64,000 nucleotides of DNA from an uncultured Pelagibacteraceae bacterium (GCA_902566785.1 CACFKI010000001.1:1-64000), one strand, 5' to 3'. Numbered from the stretch's first letter, positions 29,111-40,587 are shown. Numbers and translations are program-made. The notes: generated by a model not told the origin, from the sequence alone.

Positions 29111-29896
29111 ATGTCTGAAATTCTAAACTTTTTTTATAAAACTAAAAATCAATCTATAAAATATAAAAAATATTTTCATGTATATGAGTCTATTTTTAAA
29201 AGATTTAAAAACAAAAATATTACTTTTGTTGAAATTGGGTTATTTCATGGAGGGTCTCTTGAAATTTGGAGAAATTACTTTGGTAAAGAAGCTAGAATAA
29301 TAGGTATAGATAATAATCCAGATTGTAAAAAGTTTGAAAAAGACGGTTTTGAAATTTTTATTGGAGATCAAAAAAGTGATTTATTTTGGAATGATTTTTT
29401 TAAAAAGGTTGGAAATGTTGATATTATTTTAGATGATGGAGGTCATTCAAATGATCAGCAAATTTCAACCACAATAAATACAATTCCAAACATTAATGAT
29501 GATGAATTATTAGTAATTGAGGATACACATACCTCTTACATGCAGCAATTTGGTAATCCCCACAAATATAGTTTCATAAACTTTTCAAAAAAAATAATTG
29601 ATGAAATTAATTTCAAATTTTTTAAATCAAAAAATGAAGAATATTTTTTTAATAAATATATTTATTCGACACAATTTTATGAGAGTATTTGTATATTTTA
29701 TATAAATAAAAAATTTTGCACAAATAACGAAATATTAATAAATCAAGGAAAAGCTACAATTTCAACAAATTTAAAAAAATTGAAAAGTTTCGATAAGATT
29801 AAGGAAAATGTTAAAAAAAATAAAATTTTAATTTATTTGTATCAAAAGATTTTTCTTCATTTAAAAAATTTTAATTTAAAAAAATATTTTAATTAA
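29111..29896 (+). CDS. Class I SAM-dependent methyltransferase
   Basis: I choose the ATG at 29111 (MSEILNFF, 261 residues). The tracked start adds a hydrophobic lead unlike the rest. The SAM-binding motif I is VEIGLFHGGSLEIW, followed by GIDNNPDC, then ILDDGGHSNDQQ and IEDTHTS. This pattern resembles the macrocin-O-methyltransferase/cephalosporin-hydroxylase-like group used in glycan or natural-product tailoring. The acceptor is unknown. It opens the surface-glycan block between gyrB and lepA; the C-terminal 60 residues are very lysine-rich. Confidence 0.8.
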   Translation: MSEILNFFYKTKNQSIKYKKYFHVYESIFKRFKNKNITFVEIGLFHGGSLEIWRNYFGKEARIIGIDNNPDCKKFEKDGFEIFIGDQKSDLFWNDFFKKVGNVDIILDDGGHSNDQQISTTINTIPNINDDELLVIEDTHTSYMQQFGNPHKYSFINFSKKIIDEINFKFFKSKNEEYFFNKYIYSTQFYESICIFYINKKFCTNNEILINQGKATISTNLKKLKSFDKIKENVKKNKILIYLYQKIFLHLKNFNLKKYFN

Positions 29897-29901
29897 AAAA
29901 T

Positions 29902-29991
29902 TGGCGGAGAGAGTGGGATTCGAACCCACGAAAGAGTTTCCCCTTAACACGCTTTCCAAGCGTGCGCCTTAAACCGCTCGGCCATCTCTCC
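29902..29991 (-). tRNA. tRNA-Ser (GGA)
   Basis: A 90-base class II tRNA: acceptor GGAGAGA:TCTCTCC, anticodon stem CACGC/GCGTG with loop TTGGAAA (anticodon GGA), a long variable arm, T loop TTCGAAT, discriminator G and encoded CCA. It lies five bases after the methyltransferase gene on the opposite strand, inside the glycan block. Confidence 0.95.
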
Positions 29992-30031
29992 TAAATAAAT
30001 TAAAGTTCAAAAAACTATAATATAAATATAA

Positions 30032-30901
30032 TTATTTTTTTTCTCTTTCTCTTTGAGATTTACCTGTTCTAAAGAATTTTTTTTCAATTTTTTTAATACT
30101 TTGATAAAAATTAAATCTTCTTAAAAAATCTTTAAAACTTTCATTTTTTTTATTCGTTTCGTTTATAAAACCTTCTCTATCTTTAAAATTAGTTCTATTT
30201 TTTAATTGTCTACTTATAATTTCTTCTTTAGGTCTTCCATCTGAATAATAATAAGTAGCTAGAGATTTTCTCGATCTATCATTTGGACAAGTTAAAGGAT
30301 CAGGATGACCGTGATTACTAAAATCTGTTGTACCGAATATTACCATTGAATTAAAATTGGGAAGATATTTTTTCTTACAATATTTCATATCTTTATCCCA
30401 TAATTGTAAGTGACCACCATAACTTTCCTCCCAATCTTTATTTAAATATATCAAAACATTTAACCTTCTATCTAACTCCAAAGATGGATGTCTATTAAAA
30501 TCAGTATGAATTTTTAACAGACCGCCCCTTTTAATTTCATGAAGACCTCCTCCATTGAAAGCTTGATCTCCAATTAATTTTTCCTTAATTGAAGTTATAC
30601 TTTGTAAGAATAAGATAAATTCTTCTGAATTTAAATAATCAAAAATATATTTTATATTTGGAGAAAAGTTTTTATAATCATTATTTGCAAATTTAATTTC
30701 ATTTTTATTATTATAATTTTCTGATTTTTTTTGACTCAAATCTGGAAATTCACTTAATACTTTATTTAGAAACTCCTCGTTAAAAAAATTTTTTAGTTCT
30801 ATGTTGGGAAAAGGTTCTTCATTTATATAGCTTTTTTTAATTGCTATATAATCTCCATTTAATTTTTTATAATAGTTATTTACAATTTCACTTTTAAGCA
30901 T
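30032..30901 (-). CDS. 2-oxoglutarate/Fe(II)-dependent oxygenase
   Basis: A 289-residue protein with the prolyl-4-hydroxylase-like double-stranded beta-helix. HTDFN gives the His-x-Asp iron ligands (about 137-139). The distal ligand lies in NHGHPDP, and RKSLATYYYS carries the arginine that would bind 2-oxoglutarate. GGHLQLWD is the strand between them. Such enzymes hydroxylate small molecules, glycans or proteins. Position among glycosyltransferases suggests tailoring of a surface sugar or lipid. The Arg/Lys-rich tail ends KSQREREKK. Confidence 0.87.
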   Translation of the reverse strand: MLKSEIVNNYYKKLNGDYIAIKKSYINEEPFPNIELKNFFNEEFLNKVLSEFPDLSQKKSENYNNKNEIKFANNDYKNFSPNIKYIFDYLNSEEFILFLQSITSIKEKLIGDQAFNGGGLHEIKRGGLLKIHTDFNRHPSLELDRRLNVLIYLNKDWEESYGGHLQLWDKDMKYCKKKYLPNFNSMVIFGTTDFSNHGHPDPLTCPNDRSRKSLATYYYSDGRPKEEIISRQLKNRTNFKDREGFINETNKKNESFKDFLRRFNFYQSIKKIEKKFFRTGKSQREREKK

Positions 30902-30983
30902 AGTTTTAAAATAGAAAAATTTATTTAACTTTATTACTAATATTTTGATTTTATCAAATAAAATAAAAAGATATATATAAAAT

Positions 30984-31784
30984 ATGAAAATATATGATTG
31001 CTTTGGATTTAATGATGAAAATCATTTGCTTGAAATAAGATTAAATGAACTCAATGAATACATAGATTATTTTATAATTGTAGAATTTGGAGAAACTCAC
31101 CAAGGAAATAAAAAAAATCAAAATATAGACATGAATTTAATACAAAAATTTAAAAATAAAATTAGATATTATTTTGTTGATAAGTTTGAAAATATTGCAG
31201 AGCCACATGGCAGAGACCAATATCAAAGAAATTATTTAGCTAAAGGATTATTTGATGCTGAAAAAAATGATTTAATTTTACTATCTGATATTGACGAGAT
31301 TCCAGATTTAAATAAAATTGAAATAAAGAATGTTGAAAATAACATTATTGCTTTTTCCCAAGTACATTCGATGTATAAACTAAATTTGTGTTTAAATGAA
31401 AAGTGGATTGGATCAAAAATTTGCAAATTTAAAAATTTAAAATCTCTTCAATGGCTCAGAAGTTTAAGATCTAAAAAATATAGTTTTTTAAGAGTGGATA
31501 AATTATTTTCACCTAGATATTCAAGAAATATTAAAATAATTAATAATGGTGGTTGGCACTTTGGGTGGTTAAGAAGTTCTGAAAGTATTATTAATAAGTT
31601 AGAGTCTTATGCCCACTCAGAGCATAACAATGAATATTATAAAAATAAAAAATTACTGGAGGAATGTATAAAAAATAAAAAGAATTTTTTTAATAAAAAT
31701 GAAACTCTAAGAGTGGCTCCTTTAGACGAATTACCAAATTACATTAAAAAAAACTCAGAAAAATTTAAGGATTGGTTGGTTTAA
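30984..31784 (+). CDS. Glycosyltransferase family 17-like protein
   Basis: A 266-residue protein starting MKIYDCFGFNDENHLLEIRL, with FIIVEFGETHQGNKK and the DxD-like LLSDIDEIPDL, all characteristic of GT17 (beta-1,4-N-acetylglucosaminyltransferase-like). A conserved GGWHFGWLR follows. Bacterial GT17-like genes sit in polysaccharide clusters. Its stop interlocks with the stop of the convergent three-domain gene at a shared TTAA. Confidence 0.88.
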   Translation: MKIYDCFGFNDENHLLEIRLNELNEYIDYFIIVEFGETHQGNKKNQNIDMNLIQKFKNKIRYYFVDKFENIAEPHGRDQYQRNYLAKGLFDAEKNDLILLSDIDEIPDLNKIEIKNVENNIIAFSQVHSMYKLNLCLNEKWIGSKICKFKNLKSLQWLRSLRSKKYSFLRVDKLFSPRYSRNIKIINNGGWHFGWLRSSESIINKLESYAHSEHNNEYYKNKKLLEECIKNKKNFFNKNETLRVAPLDELPNYIKKNSEKFKDWLV

Positions 31785-34324
31785 TTTTTTAGCTCAGATA
31801 TAGATACAAAGTTTTTTGACAAGTTTTGATTATTTTTTTTAATTTCATTAAAGAAATTCCAAGCTAGAACTAAAATACAATCAGGATTTTTTTTAATATC
31901 TTTTTTGGAAACTATTGGTATTTTTACTCCTGGTATAAATTTTCCATGTTTAAGCTTATTATCCTCAATAATACATTCAATTTCATTTGAAATACCAAAA
32001 AAATTCAAAGCTGTTGTGGCTTTAGCAGGAGAACCATAACCTACTATTTTTTGGTGATTGTTTAGCAATTTTTTTAAATTATTTCTGACATTTTTTTTTA
32101 TTTGTAAAATTTGGTTTTCAAAATTCTTGTAGGTTTTAAATTTTTTAATTCCAAACTTTTCCTCTTCTTTTAATATTTGTTTTACACTACTATGAATTTT
32201 TATTTTTTTATTCTTTGATATATAAATTCTCAAAGAGCCACCATGGGTATTTATTTTTTCCACCTTGTAAATTTGAGACGAAGTAGATTTAAAAAAATAA
32301 TCTAAAGATGTTAAAGACCAGTAGTTATAATGTTCATGATAAATATTATCGAAAGTTAGATCTTTTAACGTATTTACTAGATATTGAACCTCAACAATAA
32401 TTGTACCATTTGGCTTTATCAATTTAAGCATACAATTTGCCATATTTTTTAAATCATCTGAGTGAGCAAAAACATTTGAAGCCAAGATAAGATCAGCACC
32501 CTTTTTTATTTTTTTAAGACTATTCTCATTTAAAAATGAATTGATAGTCTTTATTTTTTTTTTATTAGATATTTTTGCTAAATTTTTTGCAGGTTCTATA
32601 CCTAAAATTTTTTTAAATTTAAGATCTTTAAAAGGTTGTAATCCAATACCATCATTACTTCCTACATCGATAATATATGATTTTCTTGGATTTAAATTAA
32701 ACTCTTTTATATATTTATTTGCAGCATTTTTAAAATGTTCTTTAAATGTATTAGAAGTTGAAGAAAGATAAAAATAGTTTGAAAACATCTTTTTTGGATC
32801 TACAGCAACAGACAACTGACAATTATGGCATTTGCTACAATAATTTATTTCCAAAGGGTAAAGTTCTGTTTTTTGGTCTTTTTTAGATAACAAATTATTT
32901 GCTAAAGGCTGGTAACCTAAGGAAATAACTCTTTTTAATTTTGTATTACCACAACATCTACAATTAAATTTATAACAATTTAGCAATAAGTTTTTTTCTT
33001 TTTCGTCTACAAGAACATGTTTTATAGTATGAGTAATTCCATAATTTTCGTGTTCTCTCTCACCTCTAACTAAATTCAAAAATATTGTATCTTTAGAGAA
33101 AACCATAGTATGTGCAACATTTGGCTTAATTATTGATTGTTGACCTTCATCTACTACCTGTGTGATCTTTGGAGATCCAGGATTTAACAAATCTTGAAAT
33201 ACTTCTATTATTTGTCCTTTTATAAATAAACATTTTTGTTCTTGCTGTGGGTGAAAGTGATTAGCTCTTATTGTTCCTTTTTTTGAATCAATTAATCCAA
33301 TCATATTAATAGGTTCGGTGAGCTCATGATTGCTAATTTTTCCTCGGGCATCCACATACTCATTTTGACCATCTACAACATATTCTAGTTCTTTAGTTAT
33401 ATTATGATCTGACCATTTAAAAATCATTTCTTTTATGCTCTCTTCAAGATTGTAAAGAAATTTAAATCCTGTGGTTAAGATTTTTTTGTTTGATAAAGAA
33501 AAACCTAAGTTAGGAATTTCATCATTGGTTTCAGTAAGTTGAATTTTTGGATTGAATTTTTTACAAATTTCAGCAACTTCCTTGACCGTCACTGTATCTT
33601 TTGTAAAATTAAATAATTCATTATTTATATCTTCTCTTTCCTCCATAAATTTAAAACATCTTGCAACATCTATTAATGGAACTAGACTTTTTAATTGTCT
33701 TCCACCTCCAAATAATCTTAACATTCCATTTTGAGAAGCCATTTTTGAAAAAAAATTAACCATAATATCTATTCTCGCTGTATCGGTTGAATATCCGTAT
33801 ACTGATCCCAATCTAATTATTATAAAATTTTTACCTGAATCTTTTAGTTGTTTTTCGTTGTAATCTTTTGATTTTCCATATGCTAAAACTGGGAAAGTTT
33901 CTTCATCCTCTAAAATATCTTTCCTTACCTCATTTATACCTTCATATACAACATGGGTAGATGGCATTATAATTTTACAATTATCATTAATTGCATCTAA
34001 AATATTTTGTGTCCCTTCTTCAGCTACTTTTTTTATTTTTTGCTCTTTTTTATCGTTAGCCTCACTTTTTACTCTTGGGACATCAGTAATGCCAGCTAGG
34101 TGATGAACTATATCTGCATCATGACAGTATTTATTTATTATTTCTTTATCTAAAATATCACCATGAATAAAATCCATATTCCATTTTCTGAGTTGATTAA
34201 CTCTTTCTGAAATAAATCTATTATCAATTACTATAATTTTATCATTCCAACTATATCCAGAATATATTTTACATAGTTCAGTACCGATATAACCTAAACC
34301 ACCTGTTATAATTATTTTTTTCAT
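31781..34324 (-). CDS. Three-part fusion: sugar epimerase/dehydratase, cupin, C-methyltransferase
   Basis: One uninterrupted 847-residue frame with three enzyme modules. Residues 1-310 form an extended SDR nucleotide-sugar epimerase/dehydratase (GGLGYIGTELC NAD loop, YGKSK active site). Residues about 315-440 form a cupin like WxcM/FdtA sugar isomerases (RANHFHPQQEQKCLFIKG). From 440 to the end lies a sugar C-methyltransferase with an N-terminal zinc finger (CRCCG...CSKCHNC), a SAM motif (IIDVGSNDGIG) and the C-terminal domain with VGYGSPAKATTALNFFG, as in TylCIII/NovU-type enzymes. It probably makes a branched-chain dTDP- or CDP-linked sugar. It diverges from GT9. Confidence 0.85.
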   Translation of the reverse strand: MKKIIITGGLGYIGTELCKIYSGYSWNDKIIVIDNRFISERVNQLRKWNMDFIHGDILDKEIINKYCHDADIVHHLAGITDVPRVKSEANDKKEQKIKKVAEEGTQNILDAINDNCKIIMPSTHVVYEGINEVRKDILEDEETFPVLAYGKSKDYNEKQLKDSGKNFIIIRLGSVYGYSTDTARIDIMVNFFSKMASQNGMLRLFGGGRQLKSLVPLIDVARCFKFMEEREDINNELFNFTKDTVTVKEVAEICKKFNPKIQLTETNDEIPNLGFSLSNKKILTTGFKFLYNLEESIKEMIFKWSDHNITKELEYVVDGQNEYVDARGKISNHELTEPINMIGLIDSKKGTIRANHFHPQQEQKCLFIKGQIIEVFQDLLNPGSPKITQVVDEGQQSIIKPNVAHTMVFSKDTIFLNLVRGEREHENYGITHTIKHVLVDEKEKNLLLNCYKFNCRCCGNTKLKRVISLGYQPLANNLLSKKDQKTELYPLEINYCSKCHNCQLSVAVDPKKMFSNYFYLSSTSNTFKEHFKNAANKYIKEFNLNPRKSYIIDVGSNDGIGLQPFKDLKFKKILGIEPAKNLAKISNKKKIKTINSFLNENSLKKIKKGADLILASNVFAHSDDLKNMANCMLKLIKPNGTIIVEVQYLVNTLKDLTFDNIYHEHYNYWSLTSLDYFFKSTSSQIYKVEKINTHGGSLRIYISKNKKIKIHSSVKQILKEEEKFGIKKFKTYKNFENQILQIKKNVRNNLKKLLNNHQKIVGYGSPAKATTALNFFGISNEIECIIEDNKLKHGKFIPGVKIPIVSKKDIKKNPDCILVLAWNFFNEIKKNNQNLSKNFVSISELKN

Positions 34325-34383
34325 GAGTAATGTGAATTATCATATTTATATTTATTTTCATAGAATATATATATTGTATTAAT

Positions 34384-35253
34384 ATGAAAATTTTAGTTGT
34401 TTCACCCTATAGAGGGATTGGAGATTTAATATTTCATTTACCATTGCTAAGATTTCTTAAAAAAAAATATAAAACTAAAATTAATTTAATTACAGTTCAT
34501 AACTCAAAAGCAAAATTTATTTTAAAAGGTGAAAATTTAGTATCAAAAATCATATATGGAGATTTTAATAGACAAAATATTCTACAAAAGGTAGTAGCCC
34601 TTAAAAATGAAATAAATAAATTTAATTCTGATCTAACTGTTTTATCTGCATCGAGTAAAAGATTAAAAGCATCATTGATACTATCAAATGCTAAAAAAAA
34701 AATAAGTTTTTCAAAAACCAATGAAAAAGATTTATCTAAATATATATACAATGAAACTAAAAAGAAGTTTAATTTAAAGAAGTTAGAAAAAAATTATACA
34801 TTAAAATCAAAATCTTTTACAAAAAAAAAAAAAATTTTTTTAAATGTTGATTCTTTTCATAATCAAAATAATTGGGGTGAACAAAATTATTTAAAACTTA
34901 TAAATAAAATTACCCATAAGAAAAAAAAGTTATTTATTAATTTCTCTCCTAGAAATAAAAAAAAATTTCGATCAATAATTTCAGTGTTAAAAAATAAACC
35001 TAATGTTGAATTTACATATAATAAAAATTTTAAATCTGTATTAAAAATAATTAGAGAATGTGATTATATAATCGGAAATGAATCTGGTCCAATATGTTTA
35101 GGTGCTGCTTTTAAAAAGAAAGTTTTGAGTATTTACAATCCAAATACGACACCAAAATCAAGTAAAACTATTTATAATAAAGTTAGTTTTATAAATTCAA
35201 CAAAACTAAATAATTTATTTATTCAAAAAAAGATTTTAAAATTTATCAATTAA
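34384..35253 (+). CDS. Glycosyltransferase family 9 (heptosyltransferase-like)
   Basis: A 289-residue GT-B protein. The N-terminal KILVVSPYRGIGDLIFHLPLLRFLK has the GDL/H catalytic-region signature of ADP-heptose-type GT9 enzymes, and DYIIGNESGPICLGAAF is the C-terminal nucleotide-sugar site. It is shorter than typical heptosyltransferases (about 330-350). It likely adds a sugar to LPS core or a related surface glycan. It ends six bases from lepA, convergently. Confidence 0.87.
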   Translation: MKILVVSPYRGIGDLIFHLPLLRFLKKKYKTKINLITVHNSKAKFILKGENLVSKIIYGDFNRQNILQKVVALKNEINKFNSDLTVLSASSKRLKASLILSNAKKKISFSKTNEKDLSKYIYNETKKKFNLKKLEKNYTLKSKSFTKKKKIFLNVDSFHNQNNWGEQNYLKLINKITHKKKKLFINFSPRNKKKFRSIISVLKNKPNVEFTYNKNFKSVLKIIRECDYIIGNESGPICLGAAFKKKVLSIYNPNTTPKSSKTIYNKVSFINSTKLNNLFIQKKILKFIN

Positions 35254-35259
35254 ATTTAT

Positions 35260-37071
35260 TCAAATATCTTTGTTTATTTTTAAAACACCAATAAAAGCTT
35301 CTTGAGGAATTTCAACTCTTCCAAATTGTTTAGATTTTGCTTTTCCTTTTTTTTGTTTATCCAAAAGTTTTCTTTTTCTATCTCTTGCACCACCACCATG
35401 AATTTTTGTTAAAACATCTTTTTTAAATCCTTTTATTGTTTCCCTGGCAATTATTTTTCCACCTATTGCTGCTTGAACAGGAATCATAAAATTATGCCTT
35501 GGAATTAAATCTTTTAATTTTTCACAAACCTCTTTGCCGATTGATTGAGCAAAATCTTTATGAACCATCATCGATAATGCATCCACTGGTTCAGAGTTAA
35601 CCAGTATTGACAACTTTACTAGATCGCCTTCTTTATGATTTAACATCTCATAATCAAAACTTGCATAACCACTTGTCATAGATTTTAATCTATCATTGAA
35701 GTCAAAAACAACTTCATTAAGTGGAAGTTCGTAACTTAAAACTGCTCTATTACCAGAATAAGTAAGATTTGTTTGTATTCCTCTTTTATCTTGGCAAATT
35801 TTAATTATTGAACCTAAATATTGATCAGGTGATATAATTGTAGCTTTAATCCATGGTTCCTCAATTAATTTAATAAAAGTAGGGTCAGGTAGGCTTGATG
35901 GATTTTGAAGCTCAATTATCTCTCCTTTATTTAGGTGAACTTTATACACAACACCTGGAGTAGTTGTTAATAAATTAATATCAAATTCTCTTTCTAATCT
36001 TTCTGTAATAATCTCTAAGTGCAATAAGCCAAGAAAACCACAACGAAAACCTAATCCAAGCGCAGAAGAAGATTCAGCTTCATATGAAAAACTGGCATCG
36101 TTTAATTGAAGTTTTGCTAAACCATCTTTTAATTTTTGATATTCAGAACTATCAACTGGAAATAAACCACAAAATACGACTGGTTTACTTGGTTTAAATC
36201 CTGGTAGAGCTTGCACCAAAGGTTTATCTGCTTCACAGATTGTATCACCAACTTTTGTATCAGATAAATTTTTTATTCCAGTAATAATAAAACCAATTTC
36301 ACCTGAATTAAGCTCATTAACATCTTTTGCTTTTGGAGTAAAAACTCCAACTTTTTCAACAATATATTCTTGCTTAGTTGAAATCATTTTTATTTTCATA
36401 TTTTTGATAATTTTTCCATCAATAACTCTTACTAGAATTACAACACCTAAATATGAATCATACCAGCTATCTACTAATAAACATTTAAGATACTCCTCTT
36501 TCTGCCCTTTAGGTGATGGTAATATTTTGACAATAGACTCCAAAATTTCATCAATTCCCTCACCAGTTTTACCAGAACATGAGACAGCATTTGAAGTATC
36601 TATACCTATTACATCTTCAATTTGTTTTTTAGTTCTATCAATTTCTGATGCTGGTAGATCAATCTTATTTAAAATTGGAATTATTTCATGATTAATATCT
36701 AGTGCTTGATAAACATTTGCAAGTGTTTGGGCTTCAACTCCTTGCGTACTGTCCACTATCAAAATTGATCCTTCACAAGCATAAAGTGATCTGCTTACTT
36801 CATAACTAAAATCAACATGTCCAGGTGTATCAATAATATTAAGAATATATTCTTTGCCATTTTTTGCTTTATAATTTAATTTAACAGTTTGGGCTTTAAT
36901 TGTAATTCCTCTTTCTCTTTCAATATCCATGGAGTCTAAAACTTGAGCTTTCATCTCTCTTTCTGTCAGTCCTCCACAACGATGAATAATTCTATCAGCA
37001 ATAGTAGATTTACCATGGTCAATATGAGCAATTATTGCGAAATTTCTTATATTATCAATTGGAGATGACAT
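35260..37071 (-). CDS. lepA: Elongation factor 4
   Basis: Ribosome-associated translational GTPase that back-translocates or aids assembly. The 603 residues include the G1 loop AHIDHGKST, switch GERERGITI-like [19 protein letters not shown], and NKIDLPA, then EF-G-like domains and the LepA-specific C-terminal domain ([17 protein letters not shown]). The length is standard. It starts at the base after the pheT stop, last in the thrS-to-lepA run. Confidence 0.97.
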   Translation of the reverse strand: MSSPIDNIRNFAIIAHIDHGKSTIADRIIHRCGGLTEREMKAQVLDSMDIERERGITIKAQTVKLNYKAKNGKEYILNIIDTPGHVDFSYEVSRSLYACEGSILIVDSTQGVEAQTLANVYQALDINHEIIPILNKIDLPASEIDRTKKQIEDVIGIDTSNAVSCSGKTGEGIDEILESIVKILPSPKGQKEEYLKCLLVDSWYDSYLGVVILVRVIDGKIIKNMKIKMISTKQEYIVEKVGVFTPKAKDVNELNSGEIGFIITGIKNLSDTKVGDTICEADKPLVQALPGFKPSKPVVFCGLFPVDSSEYQKLKDGLAKLQLNDASFSYEAESSSALGLGFRCGFLGLLHLEIITERLEREFDINLLTTTPGVVYKVHLNKGEIIELQNPSSLPDPTFIKLIEEPWIKATIISPDQYLGSIIKICQDKRGIQTNLTYSGNRAVLSYELPLNEVVFDFNDRLKSMTSGYASFDYEMLNHKEGDLVKLSILVNSEPVDALSMMVHKDFAQSIGKEVCEKLKDLIPRHNFMIPVQAAIGGKIIARETIKGFKKDVLTKIHGGGARDRKRKLLDKQKKGKAKSKQFGRVEIPQEAFIGVLKINKDI

Positions 37072-39480
37072 TTAAGATCTTATTTTTGCACCAGATTTCT
37101 TTTCTACCTCAGAAATTATTAGATTACTTATATGATCTAAATCTTTTTCATTAAGTGCTTTATCTAATGATTGTAAATTAACATTTATAGCAATTGATTT
37201 TTTTCCTGATGGAATATTTTCCCCCTCATAAACATCAAAAACATTAATTGATTTAATTAAATTTCTATCTACTGATGAAATAATATTTACCAATTCCTGA
37301 ACTTTAAAATGTTTATCAACTATAAATGCAAAATCTCGTTCTGATTTTTGGAAATCAGAAAAATGATAGGATGACTTCCTTTCTCTTAATTTTCTTTTAG
37401 TATCCTTTATATAATCTAAATATATTTCAAAACCAACCAAACTATCAGTTTTGATATCTAAATTTTTAATTATATTAGGATGGATCTCCCCAAAAAATGC
37501 AACTGGCTTGTCCTCATTCTTGCTCAGGAAAACCTTCCCGGATTTACCTGGGTGGTAATAAGAAGGTGCTTGGTCGATGAAATGAAGTTTTTCTCTACTA
37601 AAACCAGTCTCAACCAATGTTTGAACTAAATCTCGTTTTGCGTCATAAACATCTATAATTCTGTCTTTTTCAATCCAATTTGATCTATTAGCCCTTCCAG
37701 ATTTTAAAGCACCTAAAACAGTTAATTGTTCCCCTGGTTTTTTTCCAAAGAAAATTGGACCTATTTCAAATAGAGATAAATCATTAAACCCTCTATCTAT
37801 ATTTTTTTTTAGATAAAATATTAAATTTGAAAAAATAGAGTTTCTAAGAACATTTAGATCTGAACTAATGGGATTTATAATATCAATTTGATCCTTATTC
37901 TCCCTAAAGTGATTATTAATTTTCTCATCAGTGAATGACCAAGTTACTGTTTCAAGATAACCTTTGGATGCAACTGATCTTTGTAAAAAATGAAATAGTT
38001 TTTGACTTTTGTTTAATGTGGATTTAGATCTTGTTTTTTCTGGATCAATTGTCTTAATATGATTATATCCTTTTATTCTAACTATTTCTTCAACTATATC
38101 TATTGGTTGAGTTATATCAGGTCTCCAAGAAGGTATTTTTAGTTTAAATTTACTATTTTTTACTTTAGTCTCAAATCCAAGATTATTTAGGATATTAATT
38201 ATTTCTTTTTCTTTAATCTTAAAACCTGAAACTTTTTCGAACAACGAAATTTCAAATTGAATATAATTACTTTTAAAATTTTTTATTTTTTGATTATTAA
38301 ATTTACTAACTTTTCCTCCACATATTCTAACAATTAGTTCAGCTGCTTTTTCTAAGCCTGCTAAATTTGAATTTGGATCTATGCCTCTTTCAAACCTAAA
38401 TTTTGCATCTGTTTCTATATTTAGAGCTTTAGATGTCTTCCTTATTGATCTCGGATTAAAGTATGCTGATTCTAATAATATATTTTTTGTATTTTTCTCA
38501 GTACCTGATCGAGTACCACCAATAATCCCTCCAAGCCCTAAAACTCCAGATCTGTCAGATATTACACACATGCCATCTTCTAGGATATATTTTTTATTAT
38601 CTAACCCGTCAAATGTTTCTCCTTTTTTTGAATTTCTGACTATGATCTCTTTATTAATTTTATCAGCATCGTAAGCATGAAGTGGTCTATTAAGATCTAT
38701 CATCACATAATTTGTAATATCAACAACTGCTGATATTGGTTTTTGTCCTAATGATATAATTTTATCTTTTAACCATTTTGGGCTTTCCACATTCTTTATC
38801 CCTCTAATAAGACAACTTCCAAAAGATTCACAGCCCTGATTTTTATCTTTTTTTATAGAAACTTTTATATTTTGGTTACCTGCTAATTTTAATTTTTTTT
38901 TACTTAAACTTATTAAATTTCCTGTCCCTGCTGCAGCAAGATCTCGGGCAACTCCCCTGACGCCTAAACAATCAGGTCTATTAGGTGTAATTGATAAATC
39001 AATTATTTTAGGACTAGTATTTTTAAAATATTTATTACCAATTTTATTTTGGTATTTTTTTGAAGAAAGCTCAATAATTCCCTCACTTTCTTTGGAGATA
39101 TTTAATTCAGCCTCAGAACATAACATTCCATAAGAGGTTATTCCTCTTATTTTGCTAATTGATAGTTTCATTTTATTTTTTGGAATAATACTTCCTGGAG
39201 AAGCATAAATTGTTAAAAGATTTTTTTTTGCATTTGGGGCTCCACATACAACTTTTATTAAATCTTTCTTACCTATATCAACGTCACAAACTTTTAATCT
39301 ATCTGCATTAGGATGTTTATCTGCATTTACTATTTTGCCAACAATAAATTGGTCAAGCTCATTAGGTATGTTTTCGAAACTTTCTACTTCAAGTCCTATG
39401 GAAGTTAAATTTTCAATTATTTTGTCATCGCTAAGCTTTGTTTCTAAATGATCTTTAAGCCATTGAATAGTAAACTTCAT
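37072..39480 (-). CDS. pheT: Phenylalanyl-tRNA synthetase beta subunit
   Basis: An 802-residue subunit with domains in the usual order: N-terminal tRNA-binding OB domain (about 40-150, [19 protein letters not shown]), B3/B4 editing domain ([21 protein letters not shown]), B5, the catalytic-like core, and a C-terminal anticodon-binding FDX-ACB domain. It forms an alpha2beta2 enzyme with PheS and overlaps pheS by four bases (ATGA). Confidence 0.97.
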   Translation of the reverse strand: MKFTIQWLKDHLETKLSDDKIIENLTSIGLEVESFENIPNELDQFIVGKIVNADKHPNADRLKVCDVDIGKKDLIKVVCGAPNAKKNLLTIYASPGSIIPKNKMKLSISKIRGITSYGMLCSEAELNISKESEGIIELSSKKYQNKIGNKYFKNTSPKIIDLSITPNRPDCLGVRGVARDLAAAGTGNLISLSKKKLKLAGNQNIKVSIKKDKNQGCESFGSCLIRGIKNVESPKWLKDKIISLGQKPISAVVDITNYVMIDLNRPLHAYDADKINKEIIVRNSKKGETFDGLDNKKYILEDGMCVISDRSGVLGLGGIIGGTRSGTEKNTKNILLESAYFNPRSIRKTSKALNIETDAKFRFERGIDPNSNLAGLEKAAELIVRICGGKVSKFNNQKIKNFKSNYIQFEISLFEKVSGFKIKEKEIINILNNLGFETKVKNSKFKLKIPSWRPDITQPIDIVEEIVRIKGYNHIKTIDPEKTRSKSTLNKSQKLFHFLQRSVASKGYLETVTWSFTDEKINNHFRENKDQIDIINPISSDLNVLRNSIFSNLIFYLKKNIDRGFNDLSLFEIGPIFFGKKPGEQLTVLGALKSGRANRSNWIEKDRIIDVYDAKRDLVQTLVETGFSREKLHFIDQAPSYYHPGKSGKVFLSKNEDKPVAFFGEIHPNIIKNLDIKTDSLVGFEIYLDYIKDTKRKLRERKSSYHFSDFQKSERDFAFIVDKHFKVQELVNIISSVDRNLIKSINVFDVYEGENIPSGKKSIAINVNLQSLDKALNEKDLDHISNLIISEVEKKSGAKIRS

Positions 39481-40544
39481 CTACTCAACCCTCTATAGCT
39501 TGATGGCACATCTAAAGGATCGAAACCAAAATGATTTAGCCACCTATAATCAGTTTCAAAAAAAGCTCTTAAATCATTAATTCCATACTTTAACATTGCC
39601 AAACGATCTATACCAATTCCAAACGCATAACCTTGATATTTTCTGGGATCAACTTTTACATTTCTTAAAACATTTGGGTGCACCATTCCACAACCTAAAA
39701 TTTCTAACCATTTATCTCCATCACCAATTACAATTTTTCCATCTTTTATTTCATATCCAATATCAACTTCAGCTGATGGTTCAGTGAACGGAAAATGACT
39801 GGGCCTAAATCTCATATTTATTTTTTTTACTTCAAAAAACTCTTTTATAAAATAATTTAAACAACCTTTTAAATGTCCCATATTTATATTTTTATCTATA
39901 TGCAAACCTTCAACTTGATGAAACATAGGGGCATGTGTTTGATCACTATCTGACCTATAAGTTCTTCCTGGTGCGATTATTTTAAATGGTGGTTTTCCTT
40001 TTTTCATAGTTCTTACTTGAACAGGTGATGTATGGGTCCTCAAAAGATAATCTTTTTCCTTATTTAAATAAAATGTGTCATGCATATCCCTCGCTGGATG
40101 ATTGTCTGGAGTATTTAATGCCGTAAAATTATTATATTCATTCTCAACATCAGGCCCCTCTTCAACACTAAATCCTATTTCGGAAAATATTGAGGAAATT
40201 TCATCAATTACCTGAGAGACCGGGTGTACTTTTCCTTGATTAAAACTTCTCTCTGGTAAAGTAATATCTAATTTTTCGTTTTGTAGCTTTGAATTGATTT
40301 TTTTATTTTCGATTTCTTCAAATCCTATATTTAATTGATTTTGTAATTCATCTTTTATAAGATTAAGTTCAGATGCAAACTTTTTTCTTTCTTCAACAGA
40401 TATAGATCCAATTTTTTTAAATTCTAATGCAATGACTCCATTTTTTCCAAACAGCTCAGTTTTAATTTGATTTAAATTATCAAAACTATCATTATTCTTA
40501 ATTTTACCTATATATTCATCTTTTATTTTTTTAATATCCGACAT
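39477..40544 (-). CDS. pheS: Phenylalanyl-tRNA synthetase alpha subunit
   Basis: Catalytic subunit, 355 residues. It has an N-terminal coiled coil (about 1-90), class II motif 2 ([15 protein letters not shown]) and motif 3 near [31 protein letters not shown] is diagnostic. It lies downstream of rplT by 43 bases; E. coli has an attenuator there, but I see no clear Phe-rich leader peptide. Confidence 0.97.
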   Translation of the reverse strand: MSDIKKIKDEYIGKIKNNDSFDNLNQIKTELFGKNGVIALEFKKIGSISVEERKKFASELNLIKDELQNQLNIGFEEIENKKINSKLQNEKLDITLPERSFNQGKVHPVSQVIDEISSIFSEIGFSVEEGPDVENEYNNFTALNTPDNHPARDMHDTFYLNKEKDYLLRTHTSPVQVRTMKKGKPPFKIIAPGRTYRSDSDQTHAPMFHQVEGLHIDKNINMGHLKGCLNYFIKEFFEVKKINMRFRPSHFPFTEPSAEVDIGYEIKDGKIVIGDGDKWLEILGCGMVHPNVLRNVKVDPRKYQGYAFGIGIDRLAMLKYGINDLRAFFETDYRWLNHFGFDPLDVPSSYRGLSR

Positions 40545-40587
40545 TTCTGTAGATTATTTGTATAATTAAGAAAAACAATAGTGAAGA

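Noticed and set aside
34801-34860. Possible frameshift at long A run in the GT9 gene
   Set aside because: The frame continues into conserved C-terminal GT9 motifs, so the homopolymer is read through intact.
38381-38674. 97-residue plus-strand ORF
   Set aside because: Antisense shadow inside pheT.
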